A stretch of DNA of 64,000 bases from Drosophila persimilis (lineage: Eukaryota; Arthropoda; Insecta; Diptera; Drosophilidae). Shown here one piece after another: positions 1 through 10,592 of this stretch. Under the pieces are notes generated by a model. The model saw nothing but the letters and a program-made list of their open reading frames with translations, was not told the DNA's origin and made no database searches. The stretch spans positions 13,330,001 to 13,394,000 of the forward strand of contig NW_020825289.1 of NCBI RefSeq assembly GCF_003286085.1, read 5' to 3'. Positions within the stretch are counted from its first letter, which is position 1; the number at the start of each line of letters is the position of its first letter. The translations under genes and the position numbers were made by a program.

Positions 1-2133
1 GTAAATGGCTCTATACCAAAGTCGGGAAAACCGCTGGCCACAGCGTTAAGCAACAAAAAGCCCAATAAGTCGGCATCCACGTCACCGCGCGCCTCCCGAT
101 CACGCAAACCGAAGGCACTGCCTATGTACGAGAGCGAGATCAGCGACAACAAAGTCGGCATTAAGCTGTGCATTAAAAAATCTGATGGTGTGGCTGGGGG
201 AGACAGCACGCCGACAGTAACATCACCTCCCGTCCCCGTCCCTGCTGCTACCAAGCCGGCACGCAAGCGCGTTCGCAAACCAAAGCAGCCGGACAGCGAC
301 GAGAGTGAATGTGAGCCACGAAAGAAGAAGGTCTCGACGAGCAGTGCAGCAGAGGCGGTAGAAGGAGAAGCAGTCGAACAGAGTGCCTGGGCTGAGAGGC
401 TTCCTGCGGAAGTCCTCTTCCAAGTAAGTCAATGGCGCTGAAGACTGAACTAGCAGAAGGACTCAATGAGGTTGCTCTTTACTTTTAGATTTTCGAACAC
501 GTTATTGAGAAGGAGGGCTGCCTGCCCACTCTCTTTCGCCTGGGACGTGTTTGCTCCCTGTGGCGGCAGGTTTCTCTTACCCCCTCACTGTGGCACACAA
601 TGGATCTGACCACATGGATCAAGGAGAAGTATCGCACTGAACTCAAACTCAAGTGGTTTGTGGATAACCGCTGCAGTGCCTGCACCGAGCTGAATGTTTG
701 TAAGTGAACAAGAACGTCAAGCCTGAACATTTGTCTTCAATCGAGAGTTTTTATCTGTTTGCAGCCAACTGGAAAATATCGGACATATCCATCAATTGCT
801 TCCTCACCAAGTTGGCTGTCGGTTGTCCGAACTTAACTGGTATCACGCTGTCCGGCTGGAAAGGATTCACCTCAGACAATTTAACCTATTTGGTGGACAA
901 CATGAAGAAACTAGAACGATTAGACTTGAGCTCCATTAACGTAAGTTGCAGGTCAGCGCCGCGGAGGAAGCCAGCTAACTATGTTTTTTAAATCTACATA
1001 CAGCTTGAGATGAATGCCAGCAAGACCGCTGTTGGCATGGTCTCTCTCTGCAACGCGCTTCAGACCATTGGCAGTCGTCTAACTCATCTCCACTTGGCGC
1101 ACAATCGTCTGGCGGGTATACCCCAGATAGTCGGCGTATTGTCGGTGTGTATGCAGTCTTCAGTAATAATAGGCTCTGGTAATCAATGATTTCCTTCCAG
1201 GCTCACTGTCCGAATCTGACGCTATTGGATCTCTCGAATGTAACCACGCAGGCCACATCTCACGGCGTGCTTCACATTGAGAAACTGCAGCATGGCTGCC
1301 AAAAGTTGAAGGTTCTGCGTGTGACAAACTCGCACATTACGCCGAGCATAGCTGGAATGCAGGAAATTGTAATCTTGGAAATTAGGGCTTGTCACAAAGA
1401 AGTTACTCTAGGCTTTGAATATTTTTAGATGGACTCACCTGGCTTTCCAAATCTCGAAGAGCTCTCCGTGGCTGCAACGACAGATGAATCTCGCATCATT
1501 TGCGATGATCACCTACAGCGCTTACTGAAGAGCAGCTCCAAGCTGAAGCTGCTAGATGTGCGCAACTGCACTCGGCTGACGCACGAGAGCCTCATCCGGT
1601 TACCAGCCTGGGATATCAAGCATTTATACCTTTCAGGCTGCTCAGTTACGCGCGATGTGGGGTAAGTCCAATCCTCCTCGTTCCCACAGTTTGAGGTTTA
1701 CTATGCCTTCTTCTGATTGTGTCTCGTAGGTCGGGTCTGGAACTCATTGCCTCCAAGTGGGCGCATAGTCTCATTGAACTGGATCTGGCCTGGGCAAATG
1801 TGCAGCAGCCGATAGACAATGCATTGCGCGCCCTTGCCGAAAAGGGGAGCGAGTGCCCATTGGCGTAAGTATTTAGGAATCCGAAAAATAACAGAAAAAT
1901 CTCATTATTTTATCCCGTGCAGGCATTTGAATCTGTGTGGCTCGTCCGTTTCGGATGAGGCAGTCAAGGAAATACTCAAAAACTGCGCCAACATGAGCTC
2001 AATCAACCTGGCTTCATGCCGTGGACTGCCGCGCGGGGTCAAGCGTCTTATGCAAGGAGCGCAGCAGTTGCGCGAACTCCGCGAAGTTCTTGGGGTGCAG
2101 CTAAAAGACAGTCGCAGCAGTGGGAGCAACTAA
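1..2133 (+). CDS. Fbl6: F-box/leucine-rich-repeat protein (FBXL6-like), 5' partial
   Basis: Likely substrate-recognition subunit of an SCF ubiquitin ligase. The frame is open from base 1, so the true start lies left of the window. Eight exons fit: 1-423, 489-699, 765-940, 1004-1144, 1201-1368, 1429-1661, 1730-1864 and 1923-2133 (TAA), giving 565 residues. The visible N-terminus is a disordered, Lys/Arg- and Ser-rich segment of about 130 residues. An F-box follows (LPAEVLFQIFEHV, then CSLWRQVSLTPSLWHTMDL), and then leucine-rich repeats of the cysteine-containing type (CPNLTLLDLS, KLKLLDVRNC, HLNLCGSSVSDEAV). All introns are 56-72 nt with GT-AG ends and keep frame. The symbol is assigned from memory of the D. 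melanogaster neighbourhood (Fbl6 beside WDR48/CG9062). The family call is firm; the exact orthologue is less so. Confidence 0.85.
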
Positions 2134-3060
2134 TCCAGTCAGTGTGCCAGTCACTCACTCATCGGTTTTATTGTTGAGCAAGCGGGCCACATTTAAATGT
2201 AATTTAAATTGTTGCTTCCACGCAGAAGAGTCGTTCGTCGATCTTTTTTGATGTAATGGTAGTCCGCGAAAATATTTCAATATGAATATTTCAATTGCAA
2301 TGGCTTGCATCTTCCAATTATGCTTATCTTGTTTATAGGCGGTAGTGTGTAATAATTGTACTAGCTTAGTATACTAGGCGTTCCGTTCTCTTTCTCCATC
2401 CGAAACAAAAAAGGAGCCGTTGAGAGATCACGCTGCAATCTTTTGTAAATGCAATATGTATTCATAATATAGTTGATTCGAATTTTTTGTAGAACGGCGA
2501 GTACCAACCACTTGCGAGGACGATTTAATGATTTTTTTTGTGTATGCATATACGATTCATTATTAGTAAGTCCAACCATTGTGTGTTTGTAAAGTATGTA
2601 CGTATACAAGAATCTAGACTAAGTAAAAATTGTATTTCTCGAAATACATATTGATTTATTAACCATAAAGATAGTAGTCGTCAATTGAAAAGTCGATAAA
2701 TAAGACAATTTGTAGAATGTTTTAACCCGATTGAAATGTACATATTGGCGATTGAGAACGTTCTGATTGAATGTTTTCAATATTAACCATTAATAAATAC
2801 TATACCACACATAAATATTAATTAAATAACACAATTCAATTGTTAGGCATTATTTGTAGTTAAGAGAAGGCAATTAAAGGTACATTACATTTAATTTATA
2901 ATAAACGCAAACACTTTCAATCCCTATTGTTTGTACTTATCTAAAAAATCCAATCCCTATCTCTCTTTCCGCACAAAAACCAAAGATTCTTCGAGTTTAA
3001 TACATAATTTTATTCAAATATGCGGCTCACATCTACTCTTCACATATCCGGAGTCATCTC
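2134..3060. other. Convergent intergenic, 3' UTRs
   Basis: AT-rich tail-to-tail spacer between the F-box gene and the small membrane-protein gene, with several AATAAA/ATTAAA-like signals (for example around 2790-2830). I see no convincing coding frame. Confidence 0.6.
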
Positions 3061-3522
3061 TTAGTTTTTCTTCAGATTATCAATGTCTTTAATGTATTCG
3101 GTGCCGACCTTCACAATGACGGCGCCGGTTCCCAGTCCAACCAAAGTGGCGAGAAGAGCATTATTTTCAGCTAGAGATGATTTTAGTAGGGCCCAGGCCA
3201 GCACTGACCCCATACTGAACAGAACGCCGCCGAGGGCTGCATACGCCAGGCGCTTGTTCGACTTGACGTCCTTCAGGTGGGGACGACCGTAAATGTAGAA
3301 ACCCGTGCCTACCGCAGACGAAATCAAGAACACATTAGTAAGGTCCTTTTTCGGCAACAGCTTGGGCACAATCTGAGGGTTCATAACATTGACCGATAGA
3401 GCTCCATAGCTGACCAGCCCATGCAGTGGTATGTAGTAGTTGAACACGTTTTCTTTGGTGAGCGGCTTCAAGCCTATTTTCTCGCACAAGCTGCACCCGT
3501 CGTTATTTTGTCCGCTGGCCAT
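3061..3522 (-). CDS. Small multi-pass membrane protein, unknown function
   Basis: Single-exon frame of 153 residues starting at a true ATG (3522). It begins with a short Cys-containing hydrophilic stretch (CSLCEKIGLKPL). Three hydrophobic stretches follow: residues about 60-80 (VFLISSAVGTGFYIYG), 91-113 (RLAYAALGGVLFSMGSVLAW) and 118-138 (NALLATLVGLGTGAVIVKVG). The end is basic/acidic. I do not recognise the family. The small size, glycine-rich helices and lack of a signal peptide would suit an organelle inner-membrane protein, but this is inference. Codon use is regular and the gene lies tail-to-tail with the F-box gene. From memory of local gene names it may correspond to D. melanogaster CG13220; that is unverified. 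Confidence 0.75.
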   Translation of the reverse strand: MASGQNNDGCSLCEKIGLKPLTKENVFNYYIPLHGLVSYGALSVNVMNPQIVPKLLPKKDLTNVFLISSAVGTGFYIYGRPHLKDVKSNKRLAYAALGGVLFSMGSVLAWALLKSSLAENNALLATLVGLGTGAVIVKVGTEYIKDIDNLKKN

Positions 3523-3663
3523 AATTTTTAGTCCAAATGCAAATTCAACGTAATATTATTATTCCGGCGTGTCAGTCTTCTTTTTTTTTGTTATGTAAAG
3601 ATTTATCGTTAAAATATACTAAAATATACCGTAAATATACTGACGGATCCAAGTTCTTTTTTA

Positions 3664-3812
3664 CATATTCCTCGTTTTTGATCTTCCGTGGAATATTACC
3701 AGTTACATAGAACATTTAGCCATGCCCACATAATTTTAACCCATTGATGAATCAATTTTCTACAAGATTGGATAGTTTTTAGTCCTTGCTTTTATTGTAT
3801 TTTGGCTAAAAA
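3664..3812 (+). repeat. Dispersed direct repeat, copy 1
   Basis: About 150 bp beginning CATATTCCTCG and containing GATCTTCCGTGGAATATTAC and GCCCACATAATTTTA. It is repeated with clear divergence at 4168-4316, an offset of 504 bp. It is non-coding and preceded by AAATATAC-rich sequence. Confidence 0.75.
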
Positions 3813-4167
3813 GAGGTTTAAACGGAAAAGTTCGACAAAAAAAGAGTCATTATGTTGCGTGTAGACCTTTGTATACCCTATTTTGTTAATTTTATATGAA
3901 GATGAAACGTAATTTATTAAGACCTTTTCTCAAATTGATATTCTTTAGACATATTCAAGTACCTTATTAGTATCTTGTATATATTTATGTCGATCCTGAT
4001 GCCTACGGAGCCTGGGGTGACAAACATATTCACAATTCTATAACATCCATTTCCCCCAGGGTATGCGTGCATGGACATTGTTGTGAACCGGTTATTACCG
4101 ATTCTGTCCGATTCAAATAAATACCCAAATATACGGTCTCATTTTCAAAATATTCCAACGAATTATT
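3813..4167. other. AT-rich spacer between the direct repeats
   Basis: Non-coding. It contains GTATACCC near 3873 and an opposing GGGTATG near 4058, the kind of ends seen on small non-autonomous Drosophila elements. No open frame is seen. Confidence 0.35.
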
Positions 4168-4316
4168 CATATTCCTCGATTTTGATCTTTCGTGGAATAT
4201 TACTAGCTATTTAGATCTCTCAGCCTTGCCCACATAATTTTATATGATTGCTCAATCAATTTTATTCAAGACTAACTTCTTTTAAGTACTCCCATTTGTT
4301 GTATTTTGACTAAAAC
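4168..4316 (+). repeat. Dispersed direct repeat, copy 2
   Basis: Diverged copy of 3664-3812 (GATCTTTCGTGGAATATTAC, GCCCACATAATTTTA, TTGTATTTTGACTAAAA). By eye it is roughly three-quarters identical. It may be two relics of one mobile element, or a local duplication. Confidence 0.75.
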
Positions 4317-4864
4317 AAAGTTTGTTGCCTAGCGGTTAAACGAGAGCCTCACCCGATTCAGTGAGAGAGCGAAAACGAGAGCCTTAACCGGTTTGAAGAG
4401 AGTCGAGCAATGCGCGCCAAGGATTTAAATTGCAATAAATGATGCATGGAAGTTTCTATATCATTTATTATTAAATAAAACTTTGTCAATTGAATTTAAT
4501 AAATGAAGTAGCCCTGGAGATTTTATCGAGAAAACTCAACCCTGAACCACAGCTGTTTTCAAAACACATACAAAAACTGAGTGGCATCACTAGCCGGCGC
4601 TGGAGAAGGAGGCAACCAAGAGAAAGAGAGAAGGAGGAAAGAATTTAGAGAGAAAGAGAGGGAAATAGGTGCGAAAAATTTCGGACTTGGTTGGAAATTC
4701 CTAGATTTCGATTTGTAGAGGGCCAATAATTATTGAATAGACCGCAGCATCACTAAATGTGCGTGCCTCATATGCAGCAGCCATCGATTACAGTCGCAAC
4801 CGCATCCTCCTCGTGAAGGAACTTCAAACATAACACAAAAACACAGCCCAGCTCCGCGGAAGAC
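4317..4864. promoter_or_regulatory. Upstream region and 5' UTR of WDR48
   Basis: No TATA box is apparent close to the start. GA-rich sequence (4610-4675) and a GAGTGGCATCACTAG stretch near 4580 precede the leader. This suits a housekeeping-type TATA-less promoter (inference). Confidence 0.4.
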
Positions 4865-7427
4865 ATGTTGACGCACAAGACTTGTCAGGCACGGAAAAAG
4901 ATGCAGGTGAGTGGGGAAACAGAATGGCCTTATCAGAACGTGGAAGGCGAGGAGAAAATTGAGTTTACAAAGCGCCCTATTCTCTAGGTTTCCTTCGTGA
5001 TACGAGACGCCGAGGAGAAACAGCATCGGAATGGTGTCAATTCGTTGCAGCTAGATCCGAACAATGGCAAATTGTATTCGGCCGGACGTGATGCGATCAT
5101 CCGGGTTTGGAACACGCGCTCGGAGTCCAGCGAGAAGTACATACAGTCGATGGAACATCACAATGATTGGGTCAACGACATAGTGCTGTGCTGCAACGGA
5201 AGGAACCGTAAGTCGGATAATGGATAATGAGCCATTATAGTGAATATAATGTCTAACCATTTGGCCATTCAGTTATCAGCGCCAGTTGTGATACCACGGT
5301 GAAGGTGTGGAATGCACAGAAAGGCTTCTGCATGTCGACCCTCAGAACACATCGCGACTATGTCCAGGCTCTGGCCTATGCGAAGGATCGAGAACAAGTA
5401 GCCAGCGCTGGGCTAGACAAAGCGATATTCCTGTGGGATGTCAACACACTAACAGCGCTAACTGCCAGCAACAACACCGTTACAACCTCTAGTCTGACTG
5501 GGTCAAAGGATTCGATCTATAGCCTGGCCATGAATCCCTCTGGCACCGTAATTGTGAGCGGATCCACCGAGAATATACTGCGAATATGGGATCCAAGAAC
5601 TTGTATGCGAAGCATGAAGCTCCGAGGACACACGGAAAACGTTCGCTGCCTTGTAGTCTCCCCAGACGGCAACCAGGTTGTATCCGGAAGCTCTGATGGC
5701 ACCATCAAGGTCTGGAATTTGGGCCAACAACGCTGCGTTCAGACTATACACGTACACAAGGAGGGCGTGTGGTCGTTGCTAATGAGCGAGAACTTTCAAT
5801 ACATAATATCGGGGAGCAGGGATCAAAATATTATTGTGACAGAGATGCGTAATCCCAGCAACAAGACGCTCGTATGCGAGGAGAAGGCGCCTGTGCTCAG
5901 TCTGGGCTACAACATGGACAAGACTGGCGTGTGGGCCACCACCTGGAATTCGGACATTCGCTGTTGGAAGCTGCCCATGTACGATAGAGGCACCCTGAAC
6001 TCGTCGGGCGGTTTGGATGCACAGTGGACGCAAGGTGGCACGGAGCTGGCTTGCATCAAGGGCGGGGCCGCCATCAAGGAGTGTACTGTGCTGAACGACA
6101 AGCGTTATATATTAACGAAAGACTCCCAGGATCAAGTCGTGCTCTACGACGTTCTAAGAGTGGTCAAGAAGGACACTCTGGGCCCAATCGACTACGAGGC
6201 GGAGGTGAAAAAGCGCAACAAGCAAGTCTACATTCCAAATTGGTTCACAGTGGATCTCAAAACTGGGGTGAGTACTTTACTTTACCTTGTAATACCAACA
6301 TTATAACCTCTCTATATGATATCTCTCATTGCAGATGCCAACGATTGTTTTGGGTCAGGAGGAGGTCGATTGCTTCTCGGCTTGGGTGTCTATTGAGGCC
6401 GGACTGCCGGAGTGCGTCGATCCCACAACAGAGATAAAGGTATGAAAGGTATACATTTCTGATAGAATGTCTTGATTTTAACTCAATTGTGCAGATAAAC
6501 TATGGGAAATTACTCTTGGAGGCACTGCTCGAGTACTGGACACCACCGCATAGCATACCGCAAAACGAATTGGAGCCGGACATGCACGGCAACGGCTACT
6601 TTCAAGTGCCCAAACATACACCAGTCATATTCAGGTGAGTCGCATAGTATTTCATTCGCTACAAGTATTCTCATATTGTGACTATCCAATAGCGAGGTGG
6701 GCGGGCGGACTGTCTGCCGTCTGTTGGTCCGCGACGCAGCGGGCGACAGCGAATGCACTCTGCTACATGAGACAGCACCGCAGTGGGTTACCGATGTGGT
6801 GATTGAGAAGAACATTCCCAAGTTCCTCAAAATACCGTTCTTCCTGCAGCCCCATCCACAGATGACCAAGCCAGAGCGCACCAAGAAGGTAGAGTCAAAT
6901 GGTGGCACAATGGCACTCATATTATTATTATGCTTTACCTTTCATTTGTGCAGGATCGCCTGGTGGCCAACGAGTTCATTCAGTGCCGCAAGGTGTGCGA
7001 GCATGTGCTCGAGAAGGTCCTCAATGCAGAGACAACCCCAAGCGGGGCCAACGCAAACAATTCATTGCAGAACAGCCAAAGCGACGGCAACTCGGAAGGC
7101 TCACAGCTGCCAGCGGAGGAACGCATCGAACTGTCGTGCAACGATGTGGTAAGATGACCGCGATCCCTTTATCGCTTCTGAGTATATTCTATTGCCATTC
7201 CATTGTTAACTTAGGTCGTGGACCCCAACATGGACCTGCGTACGGTGCGTCACTTCATCTGGAAGCAATCAACAGATCTTACATTTCAATACAAAACAAA
7301 GCAGAACTTCAATTACGACGGTAAGACCACTCAAATGCGATCTGATTAGGTCCATCTGTAAGTCCAGTCCGTTCACTCAACAGGTTCGATCGGAGATAGT
7401 CTGGAGCGCGTCACGCGAAAGTATTGA
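4865..7427 (+). CDS. Wdr48: WD repeat protein 48 (UAF1), deubiquitinase activator
   Basis: Scaffold that binds and activates USP1/USP12/USP46-type deubiquitinases. Nine exons: 4865-4906, 4988-5207, 5273-6267, 6335-6439, 6495-6634, 6693-6888, 6954-7148, 7215-7320 and 7384-7427, giving 680 residues. The N-terminus has the family block [20 protein letters not shown]. Seven to eight WD repeats follow ([50 protein letters not shown]). The C-terminal half has the UAF1-specific region ([25 protein letters not shown]) and a SUMO-like/ubiquitin-like end ([17 protein letters not shown]). The fly tail extends past the vertebrate end to VTRKY. The orthologue is CG9062 in D. melanogaster. The tiny first exon is supported by the M-L-T-H...KKMQ/VSF junction, which matches the family. 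It appears intact. Confidence 0.95.
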
Positions 7428-7805
7428 GCGACGGCATGGAATCTCTCTCTCTCCTAGCCGATTCCCGCTAAATTGAAAGATTTAAGCTGTAGTTTGTTCG
7501 ATTAACCATTTGTATGTATTTTGCAATGTATTTGTAATTACTTTGTCCTGTGGACTAACCATTTAAGAAGGAATCTGTTTAAACATTTATTTTATGTAAA
7601 TGCACCAGGGTGCTATTTGTTTGCTCTGTTTAGGAATTATTATATACTTCAGATTCAGACTTAAAAGAGATTAAGTTTGCGACACAACACACAAGTAGAT
7701 AATCCGCAGACATACCATTTACATTATCTGGCATCGCATCTGAAAACATTTAGATCTAGAGAATTGCGCATATATGTATGTAATATTCACATTTGTTTTA
7801 CACTA

Positions 7806-7845
<40 letters not shown>

Positions 7846-8084
7846 TATATAAATACATATATACATAGAACATATATTATATATTTAATTATAAGTAAAC
7901 TGTTAAAAAATACAAAAATCAATGCAATCGTAGAAAACCAACCTATAAAACGCTCTATGCAAGCCAATTTGTACATAAGTAACAAACAAACAAATCAAAG
8001 GAAAGATGATACAATTGAAAATCAATTAAAGTTATTATTAAAACTATTTGGAAATCAAGCTTGGCTTTCTTCCCTTATGCCACT
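7428..8084. other. Convergent 3' UTR spacer
   Basis: AT-rich tail-to-tail region between WDR48 and Vhl. It includes an AT dinucleotide microsatellite and several TAAA-rich poly(A) signal candidates. No gene is seen. Confidence 0.6.
7811..7875. repeat. (AT)n microsatellite
   Basis: About fifteen perfect AT dinucleotides from 7811, continuing as interrupted ATAAATAT sequence. Confidence 0.9.
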
Positions 8085-8651
8085 TTAAATATTATTTATC
8101 ATCTCTCGGACGCGACGCCGTCTGATGCGAGCCGTCCTCGAGTAGGACTCCATGGTGGTCAGAATAACGAACAACTGTTGCTTCAGCGTCGAAGGTATCA
8201 TATAGTTGCTGACCAGCCTTCGAGGTGAATTGCTCGTGCGATTTAGATAGCGCGCAAGCAGCCAAAGACAGGTGTCCTTGAGTTTGCGCATCGGGAAATG
8301 GATGTTCACCTGGCTGCGTACATCGCACAGCTCCTCGGGATGTTGAGGGTTCTTTGGAACGCGCATGGGAACGGGCACAAATATGCGCCTGGACTTAACG
8401 TGCATCCGCTCGCCTGTGTAGTAGTCGCGGAAGAGCCAAGTGTGCGTGTTGTACGTGTTGACGCGCACCTCCTCGAACGGCTTCAAGCTGAGATACATGT
8501 TCTCCGTATCGCGGTCGCACACCCAATAGAGATCAACAGTGCGATTTGTTGTGTTGACAAATAGCACAAAGACCTCTACAAGCTCGGCGGCTGGTGGAGG
8601 ATGCAGCGCGTGCGGATTGCCACGATTATTATGTGCAATCTGCAGCGCCAT
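8085..8651 (-). CDS. Vhl: von Hippel-Lindau protein (E3 ligase substrate receptor)
   Basis: Receptor subunit of the elongin B/C-cullin 2 ubiquitin ligase; recognises prolyl-hydroxylated HIF-alpha (Sima in flies). Single exon, 188 residues. I use the ATG at 8651 (MALQIAHNNRG) because upstream codons in the frame contain no ATG. The beta domain keeps most hydroxyproline-pocket positions: W43 (DLYW), Y53, H70 and W72 in YNTHTWLFRD; the serine equivalent to human S111 is T66. The alpha domain has the elongin C BC-box LKDTCLWLL. The tail is arginine-rich (RIRRRRVREM). It is divergently transcribed from TRAPPC2L with a 293-bp shared promoter region. Confidence 0.93.
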   Translation of the reverse strand: MALQIAHNNRGNPHALHPPPAAELVEVFVLFVNTTNRTVDLYWVCDRDTENMYLSLKPFEEVRVNTYNTHTWLFRDYYTGERMHVKSRRIFVPVPMRVPKNPQHPEELCDVRSQVNIHFPMRKLKDTCLWLLARYLNRTSNSPRRLVSNYMIPSTLKQQLFVILTTMESYSRTARIRRRRVREMINNI

Positions 8652-8944
8652 CTCCAGCAGGGTGCTAAGCCGATCAGTAATAGCTATGATATCAATTTTT
8701 AATGTTTTTTTCTCCAACTACCACAATGAGAGTATAGATAAAAATGTCTGGTCTTATCAATTTGTGGCAAAATTTTTGGCGTAATACGGTCTTGTTAAAT
8801 TCACCAGTGTGGCAGCACTTGACTTTTTCCCCACAATCGATACTTGGAATCGATTTTAATTCCGATACTTTGTTGCCGAAATACGCCGATACTATCGGTG
8901 CCTCTGTCGTCAGCTGTTGCGCTGAAAGTAAATAAACAAGTAAA
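8652..8944. promoter_or_regulatory. Bidirectional promoter between Vhl and TRAPPC2L
   Basis: This 293-bp head-to-head spacer has no clear TATA box. It carries DRE-like elements (ATCGATAC near 8836, ATCGATT near 8850, CTATCGG near 8893) and a CAGTGTGGCAGC stretch near 8805, features typical of Drosophila housekeeping promoters. Confidence 0.55.
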
Positions 8945-9591
8945 ATGTCATTTGTTGCAGTTATTGGCAAAGATGTGAGTAATATTCGTACAAATGGATG
9001 CATGTACTTACATTTTTAATATTTGAAGAATGCCCCGATGTACCTGACTACATCGGATATGGAGCAGGAGCTGGACCTGCAGTACCATGTACACGCCGCT
9101 CTGGACGTGGTAGAGGAGAAGTGTTTGATTGGCAAGGGAGTTCCCGAGTCAAAGGAGCTCTACCTGGGACTTTTATATTCCACAGAGAATCATAAAATGT
9201 ATGGCCACCCATTTGCTCAGCGTGGCGCTAAGGCTAACCGGTATTTTTTTTCTGCTTTCAGCTATGGCTTCGTCACCAATTCCCGGGTGAAATTCATAGT
9301 GGTCATTGATTCCAGCAACGTTGCTCTGCGGGAGAACGAGGTGCGAGCGGTAAGTACTAGTCCCACAGCTGGCAGACATGCCAATGCCACTTTCAATGCC
9401 TTCCAGATCTTTCGAAACCTGCATATCCTCTACACAGATGCCGTCTGCAATCCCTTTTACATTCCGGGCGAGTCCCTGACTTCCAAGTAAGTCTTCCCAT
9501 GGGATAATTTTTATACTCGCACTCACATTCCATTTCTTTTTGCAGAAAATTCGATCGTGCCGTACAAAAATTGATGAGCGGCAACGCATAG
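8945..9591 (+). CDS. CG9067: TRAPP complex subunit 2-like (TRAPPC2L)
   Basis: Longin-fold subunit of the TRAPP tethering complex (Rab GEF, ER-Golgi and Golgi traffic). Five exons: 8945-8974, 9029-9198, 9262-9349, 9407-9486 and 9546-9591, giving 137 residues, the usual family length. Family blocks: MSFVAVIGKDNAPMYL, ELYLGLLYSTENHKIYGFVT, VKFIVVIDSSN, and TDAVCNPFYIPGE near the C-terminus. The exon 2/3 junction (AAA AT / C TAT GGC) restores K-I-Y-G as expected; reading through it gives a false longer frame. It appears intact. The CG9067 name is from memory of the melanogaster locus. Confidence 0.92.
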
Positions 9592-10100
9592 CTTTAGATA
9601 ACAGCTAAATGGGCAATAAAGTAAAATTATTTATAATCGAAAAAGAGAGGTTGATTGATTCAGATTGATGTTTTGCGGGGGTGACTACCAGGAGAAGAGC
9701 AAAGCTGTCGGCAGCGTGGGACAGCGTGTGCTGTCAAGGTGGCCTTGTCCACGCCGGAGCCAACAGACATCTATATTTACACAAAATGCGAACAATATTG
9801 AAACCAGTTTAAAACAAGACGAACAAACTTATTAAAATGCTGTTTTTTTCGATTTTTTTTGACGAAAATAGAGAATTAATTATATCTTTACAATGTTTCT
9901 AGTATTCGACACATAGTTAATGTCTCCGTCGCAGACACATCTTCCGCCTGTTTGGGTCTTGATATGAATTTCGGTTGGATCTTTGGATAATCAGAAAACG
10001 TGTATTTTTGATTATCATATGCATAATTAGTGGAATTTAAAATCCTCTACGTCAGACGACCTGAACTTGGGCGTCTTATCGCAGCGCGGCAAAAGCAGCA
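9592..10100. other. Spacer upstream of Cpr47Eg
   Basis: Short 3' UTR of TRAPPC2L (AATAAAG near 9616), then mostly AT-rich sequence. No gene is recognised. Likely contains the Cpr47Eg enhancer region. Confidence 0.4.
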
Positions 10101-10108
10101 TATAAAAA
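10101..10108 (+). promoter_or_regulatory. TATA box of Cpr47Eg
   Basis: TATAAAAA lies about 30 nt before an initiator-like ATCAGT (10132-10137) and 66 nt before the ATG. Confidence 0.85.
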
Positions 10109-10166
10109 GATGACAGAAGTTCCATTTCGATATCAGTAAGTCTCTTCAAGTCTTCAAGAAAACAAC

Positions 10167-10592
10167 ATGAAGTTCATCGTAAGTGGCTTTAAATCCCGAA
10201 AGATTCCTAACAGGATAATGGCTAACTTGTTCTCCGATTCCCCACAATAGATTGCTTTCGCCTGCCTGCTGGCTGTGGCCTACGCCAACGAGGATGCCAA
10301 TGTGCTCCGTAGTGAAGCGGAAGTCAACGTTGACAGCTTCAAGTATGCTCTGGAGCTCGACAACTCCGTGAACGTCCACCAGCAAGGTGAGCAGCAAGGC
10401 GAGCAGTGGGTGGTTAAGGGAGACCAGGCCTGGACATCCCCCGAGGGAGTGCCAGTCTCCATCCAGTATCTTGCCGACGAGAACGGATACCAGGTGCTGG
10501 CTGCCAACCCCCCTCTGCCAACCCCTCCCCCAATCCCAGAGGCCATCCAGCGTGCCCTGGAATGGATCGCAGCCCACCCCTCTAAGGAATAA
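10167..10592 (+). CDS. Cpr47Eg: Cuticle protein, RR-1 family (Cpr47Eg)
   Basis: Secreted chitin-binding cuticle protein. Two exons, 10167-10178 (M-K-F-I) and 10251-10592, giving 117 residues. The four-codon first exon splitting the signal peptide is the classic layout of this gene family. The signal peptide is MKFIIAFACLLAVAYA. The R&R chitin-binding region is GDQAWTSPEGVPVSIQY followed by LADENGYQV, then PPLPTPPPIPEAIQRALEWI. Glu and Gln residues in the N-terminal half give an acidic, soft-cuticle character. A TATA box and initiator precede it. The paralogue letter is assigned by order beside CG9067 and TpnC47D. Confidence 0.92.
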
